Source: JASMHC01 sp042092935 (GTDB taxonomy: Bacteria; Pseudomonadota; Alphaproteobacteria; Rhodobacterales; Rhodobacteraceae). Taken from it: a stretch of DNA of 18,562 nt. The number at the start of each line of letters is the position of its first letter. The first letter of the stretch is position 1. Shown in pieces: positions 7,755 to 14,884 of the stretch. The notes below the pieces were generated by a model, which saw nothing but the letters and a program-made list of their open reading frames with translations, searched no databases and was not told the DNA's origin. The stretch is taken from contig JBELFK010000052.1 in the NCBI GenBank assembly GCA_042092935.1, positions 1-18,562 of the forward strand. Reading direction: 5' to 3'. A program made the position numbers and the translations under genes.

Positions 7755-7795
7755 AAATATCGATATTTGTCAAAAAATCGATATTGATCTAAAAA
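7755..7795 (+). promoter_or_regulatory. Candidate hydrolase promoter with a repeated ATCGATATT element
   Basis: AAATATCGATATTT (7755-7768) is a perfect 14-bp palindrome. Its half ATCGATATT (7759-7767) recurs at 7777-7785, exactly 18 bases on. TTGTCA (7767-7772) and TAAAAA (7790-7795) are 17 bases apart and could be the -35 and -10 boxes for the hydrolase gene. One repeat would then overlap the -35 and the other the spacer. Confidence 0.45.
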
Positions 7796-7844
7796 TTGGT
7801 TGGATGTATCAACAATTGACGCGAATCGAACACCGGAGTTTTAA

Positions 7845-8531
7845 ATGTCAGATTTTGTAATTGCCCCGCCTCAACCCGTTGGCCTTCCCATTGTCGGAAC
7901 CGACGACCAGTTTCCTGTTCGCCGCGTATACTGCATTGGCCGCAATTACGCGGCGCACGCTATTGAAATGGGTCACGATCCAGACCGCGAGCCGCCTTTC
8001 TTTTTCCAGAAGAATCCCAACAACTTAGACGCGTCCGGCGATTTTCCGTATCCGCCGCATACCTCTGATGTTCATCACGAAATGGAAATGGCCGTCGCGC
8101 TAAAATCCGGCGGAACCAACGTGGCCGTGGAAGACGCATTGGACCTTGTGTATGGCTATGCTCTGTCTCTGGACATGACGCGCCGCGATCTTCAGGGCAA
8201 CATGAAGAAAATGGGTCGCCCTTGGGAAATTGGAAAGGCCTTCGAGCGTTCGGCACCAATCGGACCAATTCATCGCGCAACCGAAACCGGCCATCTGGAC
8301 AGCGGTCGCATCGCTTTGACGGTGAACGGCGAGGTCAAGCAAGAGGGCGACCTAAACCAGATGATTTGGAAAGTCCCCGAGATGATTTCCTATCTTTCCG
8401 AATATTTTGAGCTTGCCGCAGGCGACGTAATCTTGTCCGGCACACCAGCCGGCGTCGGTCCGGTTGTCAAAGGCGACCGCATGGAAATGTTCGTCGACGG
8501 CCTTGGCTCGCAGGTCATCAACGTCGTTTAA
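7845..8531 (+). CDS. Fumarylacetoacetate hydrolase family protein, fumarylpyruvate hydrolase-like
   Basis: A 228-residue cytoplasmic enzyme of the FAH family, of the short NagK/FAHD1 type. NagK-type members hydrolyse fumarylpyruvate to fumarate and pyruvate in gentisate breakdown; relatives are acylpyruvases or oxaloacetate decarboxylases. Visible features: VYCIGRNYAAHAIEMG (28-43, with His38 or nearby catalytic His), metal ligands E79/E81 region in HHEMEMAVAL and D110 in LSLDMTRRDLQ, then GRPWEIGKAFERSAPIGP and the C-terminal SGTPAGVGPV. These stretches closely recall NagK. GGAG lies six bases before the ATG. It is divergent from the GntR regulator. No other gentisate-pathway gene is present, so the physiological substrate stays open. 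Confidence 0.88.
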   Translation: MSDFVIAPPQPVGLPIVGTDDQFPVRRVYCIGRNYAAHAIEMGHDPDREPPFFFQKNPNNLDASGDFPYPPHTSDVHHEMEMAVALKSGGTNVAVEDALDLVYGYALSLDMTRRDLQGNMKKMGRPWEIGKAFERSAPIGPIHRATETGHLDSGRIALTVNGEVKQEGDLNQMIWKVPEMISYLSEYFELAAGDVILSGTPAGVGPVVKGDRMEMFVDGLGSQVINVV

Positions 8532-8539
8532 AAACAAAA

Positions 8540-8566
8540 TGCGAAGGCTTTGAATCAGCCTTCGCA
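8540..8566. terminator. Terminator hairpin after the hydrolase gene
   Basis: TGCGAAGGCT (8540-8549) and AGCCTTCGCA (8557-8566) form a perfect 10-bp stem with a seven-base loop, nine bases after the hydrolase stop. The plus-strand side is followed by CCCTT rather than a T-run. The minus-strand side is followed by TTTTGTTTTT, so it would be the better terminator for leftward transcription. Confidence 0.6.
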
Positions 8567-8603
8567 CCCTTCCAAACCAATCCCTGCCCAAAAGGCAAAA
8601 GGC

Positions 8604-8615
8604 CGTTTCGAAACG
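8604..8615. repeat. 12-bp perfect palindrome in an intergenic stretch
   Basis: CGTTTCGAAACG is a perfect palindrome in the otherwise featureless gap between the hydrolase and the small ORF at 8753. It could be a protein-binding site; nothing else supports a function. Confidence 0.3.
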
Positions 8616-8752
8616 AAAATTCACGGTCTTGGACTGATTAAATTCCGCCCCGTATTTCAAAAACTTGCCCCCCCTCACTCGATCGCATGACAGGGCGTTC
8701 AAGCGCATTTGGCTATCTTAAAGATGTCAGAAAATGCAAAAGGGATACGACG

Positions 8753-9070
8753 ATGGATTATTCAATGGTGATTGGGTCACAGTTTCTCAACAATCGAATT
8801 GGAACGCACCGTGACGCCGCAGACGAAGATCTGTTCTATCAGGCGCATGCATTTGAGTATTTCCCAAAATCCAATGTCCATCGTCAGGGTTTTTTTAGAC
8901 CCATTGGCGTTGACGTCAGACAGCCTGGGTTGGATTGCTATCACCTAATGACCCCCTACAAAAACGCCTGTGGTGATCGCTCAGAAATTTTTGATTTAGG
9001 GCGAGAAGCTGCCATTCATTGCGCATCGCACCGTGGTGGACTCTGCGGGACAAAACGGATGCTTGAATAA
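8753..9070 (+). CDS. Small hypothetical protein, uncertain
   Basis: This reading frame encodes 105 residues from ATG 8753 with a weak AAAGGGA ribosome site; an upstream in-frame start at 8687 is less likely. I do not recognise the protein. It has no signal peptide or membrane segment and is rich in His, Cys and aromatic residues (for example CYHLMTPYKNACGD and HCASHRGGLCG). Codon use is weaker than in neighbouring genes, with AGA, CTA, TTA and CGA all present. That fits a transferred gene, a rarely expressed one or a spurious frame. It is the only reasonable frame in the roughly 550-base gap between the hydrolase and the oxidoreductase gene. Confidence 0.4.
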   Translation: MDYSMVIGSQFLNNRIGTHRDAADEDLFYQAHAFEYFPKSNVHRQGFFRPIGVDVRQPGLDCYHLMTPYKNACGDRSEIFDLGREAAIHCASHRGGLCGTKRMLE

Positions 9071-9089
9071 GTCCGCGGAATGCCCGCTT

Positions 9090-9977
9090 CTATCGCAATA
9101 CCTTAATTAGAGCTGCAACGTCTTCCGCGCCGAAACCTGCGCCCACGGCTTTGGTATAGAACGCTGTCAGGCCTTTGGTCACATCATCATTGATCCCAGC
9201 GTCAGCCGCATGTTTCTGAATGTTTTTGGCAACATCTGCCCACACGGCCAGTGAGCCACCATCGTGAAGGCTATTTAGAGCGAAGGCGGCTTGGTTCACG
9301 ATTTCAATTCGGTTGGTTGCGCTTGGTCCATTTGTGCTGAGTTGCGCCAGAAACTCCAGATTTGCACCTTCCACTTCGCATAGACGCGCTGCATGCGCCG
9401 CACCTGCATAAAGAGCGAGGCTCATGGTTAGGTACCCCAGGTCCAAAGCTGCCGGAGCAGCGACGTTTTCGCCAAGCTCAACGAGATTTGCAGTGATCTG
9501 CTTAAGGAAGCGTCGTGCAATGACCAGACCCTGTAAATCACCGCCAACCAACAATGGGGCTTGGTTTTCAGGGCCAACACTATCTGGGTAGCACATAATC
9601 GCGCCGTCCAATGCAGACCCGCCAGCCGCAATCACCTTGTTCGCAAAGCTCCTGGCCTCTGCCGGCGATGTGGTTCCCAATTGAATGACGATGCGTCCAT
9701 CTAGGCCGCCCTCCGTCAACGCTTCCCCAAGCGCGACTTCCGCGTTTGCGCATTTGTCTACACAAACCAAGATAACTTTTGATGCCAGTGCGACCTCGGA
9801 TCCGGACGTTGCAGCAATTGCTCCTTCAGAAACTAAAACATCAGCTTTTGTAGACGTACGGTTCCAGACAATTGTTTTGTGGCCCGCCTTCATCTGGGCT
9901 CTCGCCAATGCGGACCCCATGGCACCAAGTCCCAAGACACCTACCGCATTAGTCTTTCCCGTCTCTGGCATAGTCAT
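9090..9977 (-). CDS. NAD(P)-binding oxidoreductase, imine reductase / beta-hydroxyacid dehydrogenase-like
   Basis: A 295-residue protein with an N-terminal Rossmann fold, VGVLGLGAMGSALA (12-25), and WNRT (38-41), where Arg-Thr favours NADPH. GTTSPAEA (101-108) matches the substrate-binding region of the 6-phosphogluconate/3-hydroxyisobutyrate dehydrogenase superfamily. The segment DGAIMCYPDSVGPENQ resembles imine reductases more than hydroxyisobutyrate dehydrogenases. The Lys usually catalytic in the latter is not seen in the following helix, which instead holds Asp179 (ALDLGYL), near where R-type imine reductases carry Asp. The C-terminal half is all-helical. ATG 9977 has AGGG seven bases upstream. 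It stands alone, between the small ORF and tRNA-Thr. The family is certain; the substrate is not. Confidence 0.82.
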   Translation of the reverse strand: MTMPETGKTNAVGVLGLGAMGSALARAQMKAGHKTIVWNRTSTKADVLVSEGAIAATSGSEVALASKVILVCVDKCANAEVALGEALTEGGLDGRIVIQLGTTSPAEARSFANKVIAAGGSALDGAIMCYPDSVGPENQAPLLVGGDLQGLVIARRFLKQITANLVELGENVAAPAALDLGYLTMSLALYAGAAHAARLCEVEGANLEFLAQLSTNGPSATNRIEIVNQAAFALNSLHDGGSLAVWADVAKNIQKHAADAGINDDVTKGLTAFYTKAVGAGFGAEDVAALIKVLR

Positions 9978-10149
9978 GGCGACACCCTAGACTGCTGTTG
10001 GCCTTTCCCATAGCAAAATCGAATTCAGACTTTCGCTGCAATGCAATCTGTAACGAGGATTGAGCCCGTTTTTGCCTTTGTCTGCAAGCCACTTAAAGGT
10101 CTGGCTGTGGACCGCAAGCATCAAAAAGAGGTCGACAAAAACTTGGGAA

Positions 10150-10225
10150 TGGTGCCTCAAGAGGGACTCGAACCCCCGACCTTGTCCTTACGAAGGACCT
10201 GCTCTACCAGCTGAGCTATTGAGGC
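10150..10225 (-). tRNA. tRNA-Thr (anticodon CGU), CCA encoded
   Basis: A complete cloverleaf is present on the minus strand. The acceptor stem is GCCTCAA (10225-10219) with TTGAGGC (10160-10154), the discriminator is A, and CCA is encoded at 10152-10150. The D arm contains AGCTCAGCTGGTAGAGC and the T arm contains GGGGGTTCGAGTCCC. The anticodon loop TTCGTAA puts CGT at 10192-10190, which reads threonine codon ACG. No duplicate of its 3' end was seen in the window, so there is no sign of an integrated element here. Confidence 0.95.
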
Positions 10226-10236
10226 CAATGGCAGCT

Positions 10237-10269
10237 AAAAATGTCGCCACCGCTTTGGTGCGGGGGCGA
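10237..10269 (-). terminator. Possible terminator after the hemY-like gene
   Basis: On the minus strand, TCGCC and GGCGA (10265-10269 with 10244-10248), plus inner ACC/GGT, form an imperfect hairpin with a five-base bulge. A T-run at 10241-10237 follows. It lies 36 bases past the stop of the HemY-like gene and just before the tRNA. The bulge makes the call uncertain. Confidence 0.4.
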
Positions 10270-10294
10270 TAGCATTGCCAGAGATGCGAGGCAA
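10266..10294 (-). promoter_or_regulatory. Weak candidate promoter for tRNA-Thr
   Basis: On the minus strand TTGCCT (10294-10289) and TATCGC (10271-10266) are 17 bases apart, upstream of the tRNA and just past the HemY-like gene. They match -35 and -10 elements only moderately. The leader would contain the hairpin at 10244-10269. Confidence 0.25.
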
Positions 10295-10304
10295 GATCGT
10301 TTGA

Positions 10305-11765
10305 CTAGCTCTCGCTCTGTTTTTCCGTCTCTTCCTCGGAAACCTTCGTCTCAATCTCGACGATCGGTTCATCAATCGCGCTGACCGGTGTCTCGCCCAC
10401 AATCAACGGCATCATCTCGACTCCGGTTGGGCTGGTGGTTGACTGTGCCGGAGGGCGGCTCCAACCCAAGGTGTCAAAGCTCTGGCAATTGCCGCAAACC
10501 GGGGTCCACGTCGATTGCACGTTATGGCAGTTCTCGCAGACCCAGCTTGGGGCACGTGGGGCAGCGACGGCGCGGGCCATCCATGCGCGGATTTCTGAAT
10601 CGTCCGCCCCTTCACCGCGCGCAATTGCCGCCATGATGGTCAGAATGCGCGAGTCAGGCTCGGTTTCCGCCAGATCGCCCATTGCGCGGCGGGCCTCGGG
10701 GAAGTCTTCGGCGGCGATCAGAAGCTCGGCTTTAAGCATCCGTGTTTCAGAATGCTCCGGCTGCTTGTCGAGAAGTTTCTGGAACCGCTTCAAGCGCTCG
10801 GCAGGTGTTTCATCGGGGGCAATGCGCGCGAAAGCGCCCGCCAGATCGGGATGCGGATGAACGCTCCAGGCCTTGAGGATAAGGCGGCTGGCCTTGCGGG
10901 GCGATCCCGCCTCGATCTGGGCATCAGCGGCCATAACGGCGGCAGGGATAAGGTCAGGGGACAGACGGTTGGCCTCAATCGCGGCTTCGCGTGATGCCAT
11001 CGAACTGTCCTCGTCCATCACGGCCTGCGCCTCGGAGACGGCCAACACGGCCTCACGGCGTTTGTGAACATCGCGCGGCAGTTTGCCCTGCTTCAATTTC
11101 GCATTCAGCGTACGACGGGCCCCCGACCAGTCTTCCTTTTCGGCCTGTAGTTTCAGCAGAATGTCCTGGGTTTCTTCATGTTGCGGCTTTAGGTCAAAGG
11201 CCTTTTCCGCCAGCTTCAGCGCGGTTTGCTTGTCCCCGTCCAGCAGCTTTTGTTTCATGATGCCGTGCACGCCGACAAACCGCGTCTGCTCGTCCTTCAA
11301 AAGGCGTTTGTAGACTTGCTCGGCTTTTTTGCGGTCGCCTGACATTTCAGCGCCTTGCGCCAGCAGAAGATTGGTCAACTCGGGACGCGCCAAATACCGC
11401 TCGGCGCGTTGCGCCTTGGCCATCGCTTCACGGCCATCGCCGCTGGCAAGCGCCATCATGCCTTCGGACAGCGCCCGAAAACCACGGCGTTCGCGGTTGC
11501 GGTCAAAGTATCGCGATAGGGCTGTTTCGTCACCGTTGATGAAACGGACCAGCGCAATCAAAAGGCCGACCAGCTTGAAGGTCACCCAGATCAGGCCGAC
11601 GATCACAATCGCAACGATTGCAGATTCCAGCGCTCCGGGGTTGAATTCAAGTCCGGCGATTTCGAAGCGAACACCTTTCTCAAAATCATTCAGATAAACG
11701 GCACCAAGGGTCGCAAGCGCAACGGCTGCGACGAAGAGTATTATCTTTATCATCGACCAAAGCAT
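10305..11765 (-). CDS. HemY-like TPR membrane protein with C-terminal zinc ribbon
   Basis: A 486-residue inner-membrane protein of the HemY-N family, which is linked to heme biosynthesis by gene position; its biochemical role is not settled. Two membrane helices at the N-terminus (about residues 5-24 and 37-63) match the HemY_N domain. Next comes FINGDETALSRYFDRNRERRG and a long helical TPR region in the cytoplasm or periplasm. Four cysteines, C410, C413, C424 and C427 (CENC and CGNC around WTPV), form a zinc-ribbon motif, followed by an acidic tail. ATG 11765 is preferred: GAGGGAC precedes it and it lies 10 bases after the mic60 stop. An upstream in-frame start at 11921 would overlap that gene. 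It is not the HemY protoporphyrinogen oxidase of Bacillus, despite the shared name. Confidence 0.85.
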   Translation of the reverse strand: MLWSMIKIILFVAAVALATLGAVYLNDFEKGVRFEIAGLEFNPGALESAIVAIVIVGLIWVTFKLVGLLIALVRFINGDETALSRYFDRNRERRGFRALSEGMMALASGDGREAMAKAQRAERYLARPELTNLLLAQGAEMSGDRKKAEQVYKRLLKDEQTRFVGVHGIMKQKLLDGDKQTALKLAEKAFDLKPQHEETQDILLKLQAEKEDWSGARRTLNAKLKQGKLPRDVHKRREAVLAVSEAQAVMDEDSSMASREAAIEANRLSPDLIPAAVMAADAQIEAGSPRKASRLILKAWSVHPHPDLAGAFARIAPDETPAERLKRFQKLLDKQPEHSETRMLKAELLIAAEDFPEARRAMGDLAETEPDSRILTIMAAIARGEGADDSEIRAWMARAVAAPRAPSWVCENCHNVQSTWTPVCGNCQSFDTLGWSRPPAQSTTSPTGVEMMPLIVGETPVSAIDEPIVEIETKVSEEETEKQSES

Positions 11766-11775
11766 CTGAGGTCCC

Positions 11776-12936
11776 TCACTCGTTAACGATTTGTTCTTTA
11801 AGTAAGTCCCGCGCCGCCTCAACGGCGATCCGCTCATGCGCTTGTGCGACCCAGTCCGCCATTGCAAACAGGCCGATCTCGGGCAAAGCATTGATTTCAG
11901 CCAAGGCTTGGACAACTTCACCCGCTTTCACCGAGGCCTCGGCGCGGGAAAGAATAGCGTCCGCGCTTGCGCCGTCTCGTGGCGAAACCGAGCGCACACC
12001 CAGTTGGTTTTGAAGGAAGGTCATAATGCCGCCCGCTCCACTGCCGTCCGTTTCAGCGGATCGGATGGCAGTCAGTGCCGCACGCGCCGAATCTGGGAAT
12101 GTATCGGCCAACTCGGCGAGTGTCGAAACGCCATCCTGTGCTGCAAGCCGCAATGCATCAGGAACCTCGATGCCCTCTGAACCGAGCGCCTCGACCGGCG
12201 CGACAAACGGTTGTCCGCTTGCGATCGCGACGCTGATGTCCGTCAGCCAATTTGTGCCTTCGCTTTTTATCGTCTCAGCCCGCGCCCGGGCTTCCATTTC
12301 GCGGGCTTCTGCCGCCATGGCTTCAATGTCAGCACGCTGTTTGGCAATCGACTCGCGCAATCCGTTCATTTCTGCCTCATAGGCGGCAATCGCGTCTGCG
12401 GGCAACGACTCGGACATTGGGCGTTTTTCAACGTCCAACAAGCGCGCCTCTAGTGCGGTCATGCCAGCCGCAAGCGCCTCAATCTCGGCGGGCGAAACAC
12501 GGGCGGGTTGCGACCCTAATTCCGCTGAAATCGCCTGAATTTGTTCGGCTAGGGCGCTGGTGTCTGCCAAGCCCTCGACGCGCGAAACCTCGGCTCGGAG
12601 CGCATCGAATTGTTGGGCTTGGGTGTCTAAACGGGCGCTCAAATCCGCAACCAAAGCCTCGGTTTGAGTGTTGCCGCCAAAATTCAAATATGTCGCCGCG
12701 CCAAAGCCTATCGCGCCCGCAACCACACCGCCTGCAATGAACGACATCAACCCCAAAGACTTGGACGGGGATGCCGCCTCAGAAACGTCAGGGGTGGTTT
12801 CCTGAATCGGCGCAACGTCTTCGACCGGTGCGAAATCATCGCTCTCCACCTCAACCACGACAGCGTCTTCGACCTGCCCGGCTTCCGATGACACATCAGC
12901 CTCGGCGGCGGATTTTTCATTCTCAATGTCCGACAA
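11776..12936 (-). CDS. Mic60/mitofilin homologue (COG4223)
   Basis: A 386-residue single-pass inner-membrane protein. It has an acidic, disordered N-terminus (1-58) and a membrane helix with a glycine-rich face at 61-85. A long coiled coil runs from about 90 to 215 (repeated ALxA/LDxxR/Exx patterns). The C-terminal mitofilin domain runs from about WLTDIS to the end, including ALPEIGLFAMADWVAQAHERI. Alphaproteobacterial Mic60 shapes inner-membrane folds and contacts outer-membrane partners, like mitochondrial Mic60. The start is TTG 12936, with GGGGAG nine bases before it; no ATG follows until residue 64, so TTG is needed to keep the N-terminus and membrane helix. Position between hemD and the HemY-like gene matches the known arrangement in alphaproteobacteria. 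Confidence 0.85.
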   Translation of the reverse strand: MSDIENEKSAAEADVSSEAGQVEDAVVVEVESDDFAPVEDVAPIQETTPDVSEAASPSKSLGLMSFIAGGVVAGAIGFGAATYLNFGGNTQTEALVADLSARLDTQAQQFDALRAEVSRVEGLADTSALAEQIQAISAELGSQPARVSPAEIEALAAGMTALEARLLDVEKRPMSESLPADAIAAYEAEMNGLRESIAKQRADIEAMAAEAREMEARARAETIKSEGTNWLTDISVAIASGQPFVAPVEALGSEGIEVPDALRLAAQDGVSTLAELADTFPDSARAALTAIRSAETDGSGAGGIMTFLQNQLGVRSVSPRDGASADAILSRAEASVKAGEVVQALAEINALPEIGLFAMADWVAQAHERIAVEAARDLLKEQIVNE

Positions 12937-12978
12937 GCAACACTTCTCCCCGCGATTACGCCCGATGACCCAATCTAT

Positions 12979-13719
12979 CTAGGTATGACGGACGTCCGTC
13001 ACAACCTGACCTGACCCATTCAAAAACTCATTAACCAATTCCAACATCGCCCCGGCATTGGGGGCCTCTGCCACCATCATCCTGCGCCGCAGCATAAGGT
13101 CAACCCGTTCAGCAGCGTTTGGGCTAATTACTGCCAGCCATGGTGTCGCACCGTCGGGAAGGTGTTCGCAAAACAATGCGGCACTTCTGGGCGAGAACAG
13201 AGGCGCAAGCACGGGGCGATCCGATTGAAACGCCATTGTAAACTCAGGGGGCAGAGAGATCTCGGCCTGTCGATAGACAATCCGTTCTTCGCAGCTCACC
13301 CCCTTGTCGCTGAGGTGGTCCGCTATATCCCCGCTCCCATGGAAGCCTCTGACGTGAATCACGGTCCCTGCGGGGTTTTTAGCTGAAACAGTGTCGATAA
13401 CTGCCCTGGCGTCGCCACCGCAATCGATCGCATCAAATCCAAACCGAGCGGCCAATGCAGTCGTCTGAGGCCCGACACAATACGCCACACCCTCAAACTT
13501 GGGATAGGCTCTGTTCCAGCCCAATACACCATTCTGCGAGGTGAATATCAGCGCGCGAACGTCGTCCGTTATCGGCCTGTCGTCCATCCACTCAATCGCT
13601 TGAAGCGGGGCAATCACCACCTCAATCGCCGTCCCAAAGCGTTCCTCAACCGCTTTGGCAAACCTCTGCGAGCCATCCAAAGGACGGGTGAGCAAAAGTA
13701 TAGGGCGGGAGTCTCTCAT
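12979..13719 (-). CDS. hemD: Uroporphyrinogen-III synthase
   Basis: A 246-residue cytoplasmic enzyme that cyclises hydroxymethylbilane to uroporphyrinogen III, the common precursor of heme, siroheme, cobalamin and bacteriochlorophyll. The family is poorly conserved, but the pattern fits: LLLTRPLDGSQRFA at the start, ALIFTSQNGV (57-66), VGPQTTALAARFGF (83-96), a central VIHVRGFHGSGDIA, then APLFSPRSAALF and AVISPNAAERV. Length is normal. It starts at ATG 13719, divergent from tsaD, with a 70-base gap holding promoters for both directions. mic60 follows 42 bases downstream. hemC is not in the window. Confidence 0.88.
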   Translation of the reverse strand: MRDSRPILLLTRPLDGSQRFAKAVEERFGTAIEVVIAPLQAIEWMDDRPITDDVRALIFTSQNGVLGWNRAYPKFEGVAYCVGPQTTALAARFGFDAIDCGGDARAVIDTVSAKNPAGTVIHVRGFHGSGDIADHLSDKGVSCEERIVYRQAEISLPPEFTMAFQSDRPVLAPLFSPRSAALFCEHLPDGATPWLAVISPNAAERVDLMLRRRMMVAEAPNAGAMLELVNEFLNGSGQVVTDVRHT

Positions 13720-13789
13720 GGGTCACCGGGATTGTGCAATGATACCTCTAGTGCTACCTGCCTTAGGCAACTCTGACAATGCAGCACAT

Positions 13790-14884
13790 ATGACCAAACC
13801 ACTGACCATCCTCGGAATCGAAAGCAGTTGCGATGATACCGCAGCCGCAATTGTCGAGGGCACACCAGGCAAAGCGACAGTCCGGTCGTCGATCATCGCC
13901 GGTCAATCCGCACTACATGCGCCGTTCGGGGGCGTCGTGCCTGAAATCGCCGCGCGCGCCCACGCCGAGAAACTGGATACCTGCGTGGCCGAGGCTTTAG
14001 AGACCGCAAGCATCGGCCTCAGGGACGTTGATGCCATCGCTGTAACCTCTGGCCCTGGCCTGATCGGCGGTGTTTTGTCCGGTGTTATGCTGGCCAAGGG
14101 TCTGTCGGCGGGCAGCGGCCTTCCAATGATCGGCATAAATCACCTTGCTGGCCATGCGCTGACCCCACGTTTGACCGATGGCATGGCGTTTTCCTATTTG
14201 ATGCTGCTTGTCTCGGGCGGGCATTGCCAATTCCTGTTGGTCAAGGGACCGACAGACTACAAGCGACTGGGCGGAACCATCGACGACGCCCCGGGCGAGG
14301 CATTCGACAAAGTCGCGCGACTGCTTGCCCTACCCCAACCCGGCGGGCCGAGTGTTGAGAAATGCGCAACGTCGGGTGACCCCAATCGCTATCGGCTTCC
14401 CAGACCGCTTTTGGACCGGCCCGGCTGTGATATGTCCTTCTCAGGGTTAAAGACGGCTGTCCTTCGCACCCGCGATCAAGTGATCGCCGCCAATGATGGC
14501 CTTCCAACGCAGGAACGCGCAGACATTTGCGCCAGCTTCCAAGCGGCCGTGGCCGACGTTCTGGCCGAGAAAACCCGCCGGGCATTGGCCGTTCTGGCCA
14601 AGGAAACAACCGCCCCCCTATCGCTGGCCGTCGCGGGGGGTGTTGCGGCAAACCAGTCACTAAGAAGGGCTTTATTGGATGTTTGTGCTGACAGTGGCGC
14701 TGCATTCTCGGCGCCTCCTCTTGCGTTGTGCACGGACAACGCGGCGATGATTGCCTATGCCGGTATTGAACGTTTCTCGCTGGGTGACACCGACGACCTG
14801 ACACTTTCGGCGCGTCCCCGATGGCCGCTCGATAAACTCAGCCCCGCCCTGATCGGCAGTGGGAAAAAGGGGGCAAAGGCATGA
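13790..14884 (+). CDS. tsaD: tRNA N6-adenosine threonylcarbamoyltransferase
   Basis: A 364-residue cytoplasmic enzyme that, with TsaB and TsaE, transfers the threonylcarbamoyl group to A37 of tRNAs reading ANN codons. Family features: ILGIESSCDDTAAAI (7-21), FGGVVPEIAARAH (46-58), metal ligands His118 and His122 in INHLAGHAL and Asp316 in CTDNAAMIAYAG, LLVSGGH (139-145), the ATP loop GEAFDKVARLL, FSGLKT (217-222) and AGGVAANQSLR (282-292). Length equals the family norm. ATG 13790 is chosen because homologues start with the T-x-LGIESSCD segment; an earlier in-frame start at 13655 would overlap hemD. Its stop overlaps the gpsA start by four bases. Confidence 0.96.
   Translation: MTKPLTILGIESSCDDTAAAIVEGTPGKATVRSSIIAGQSALHAPFGGVVPEIAARAHAEKLDTCVAEALETASIGLRDVDAIAVTSGPGLIGGVLSGVMLAKGLSAGSGLPMIGINHLAGHALTPRLTDGMAFSYLMLLVSGGHCQFLLVKGPTDYKRLGGTIDDAPGEAFDKVARLLALPQPGGPSVEKCATSGDPNRYRLPRPLLDRPGCDMSFSGLKTAVLRTRDQVIAANDGLPTQERADICASFQAAVADVLAEKTRRALAVLAKETTAPLSLAVAGGVAANQSLRRALLDVCADSGAAFSAPPLALCTDNAAMIAYAGIERFSLGDTDDLTLSARPRWPLDKLSPALIGSGKKGAKA

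Noticed and set aside
10150..10225. tRNA-Thr as an integration site for a mobile element
   Set aside because: I found no second copy of its 3' end, no integrase gene, and no mobile-element genes in the flank.
14241..14804. 187-residue open frame on the minus strand
   Set aside because: It is fully antisense to tsaD; the peptide is Arg/Pro/Cys-rich without domain features.
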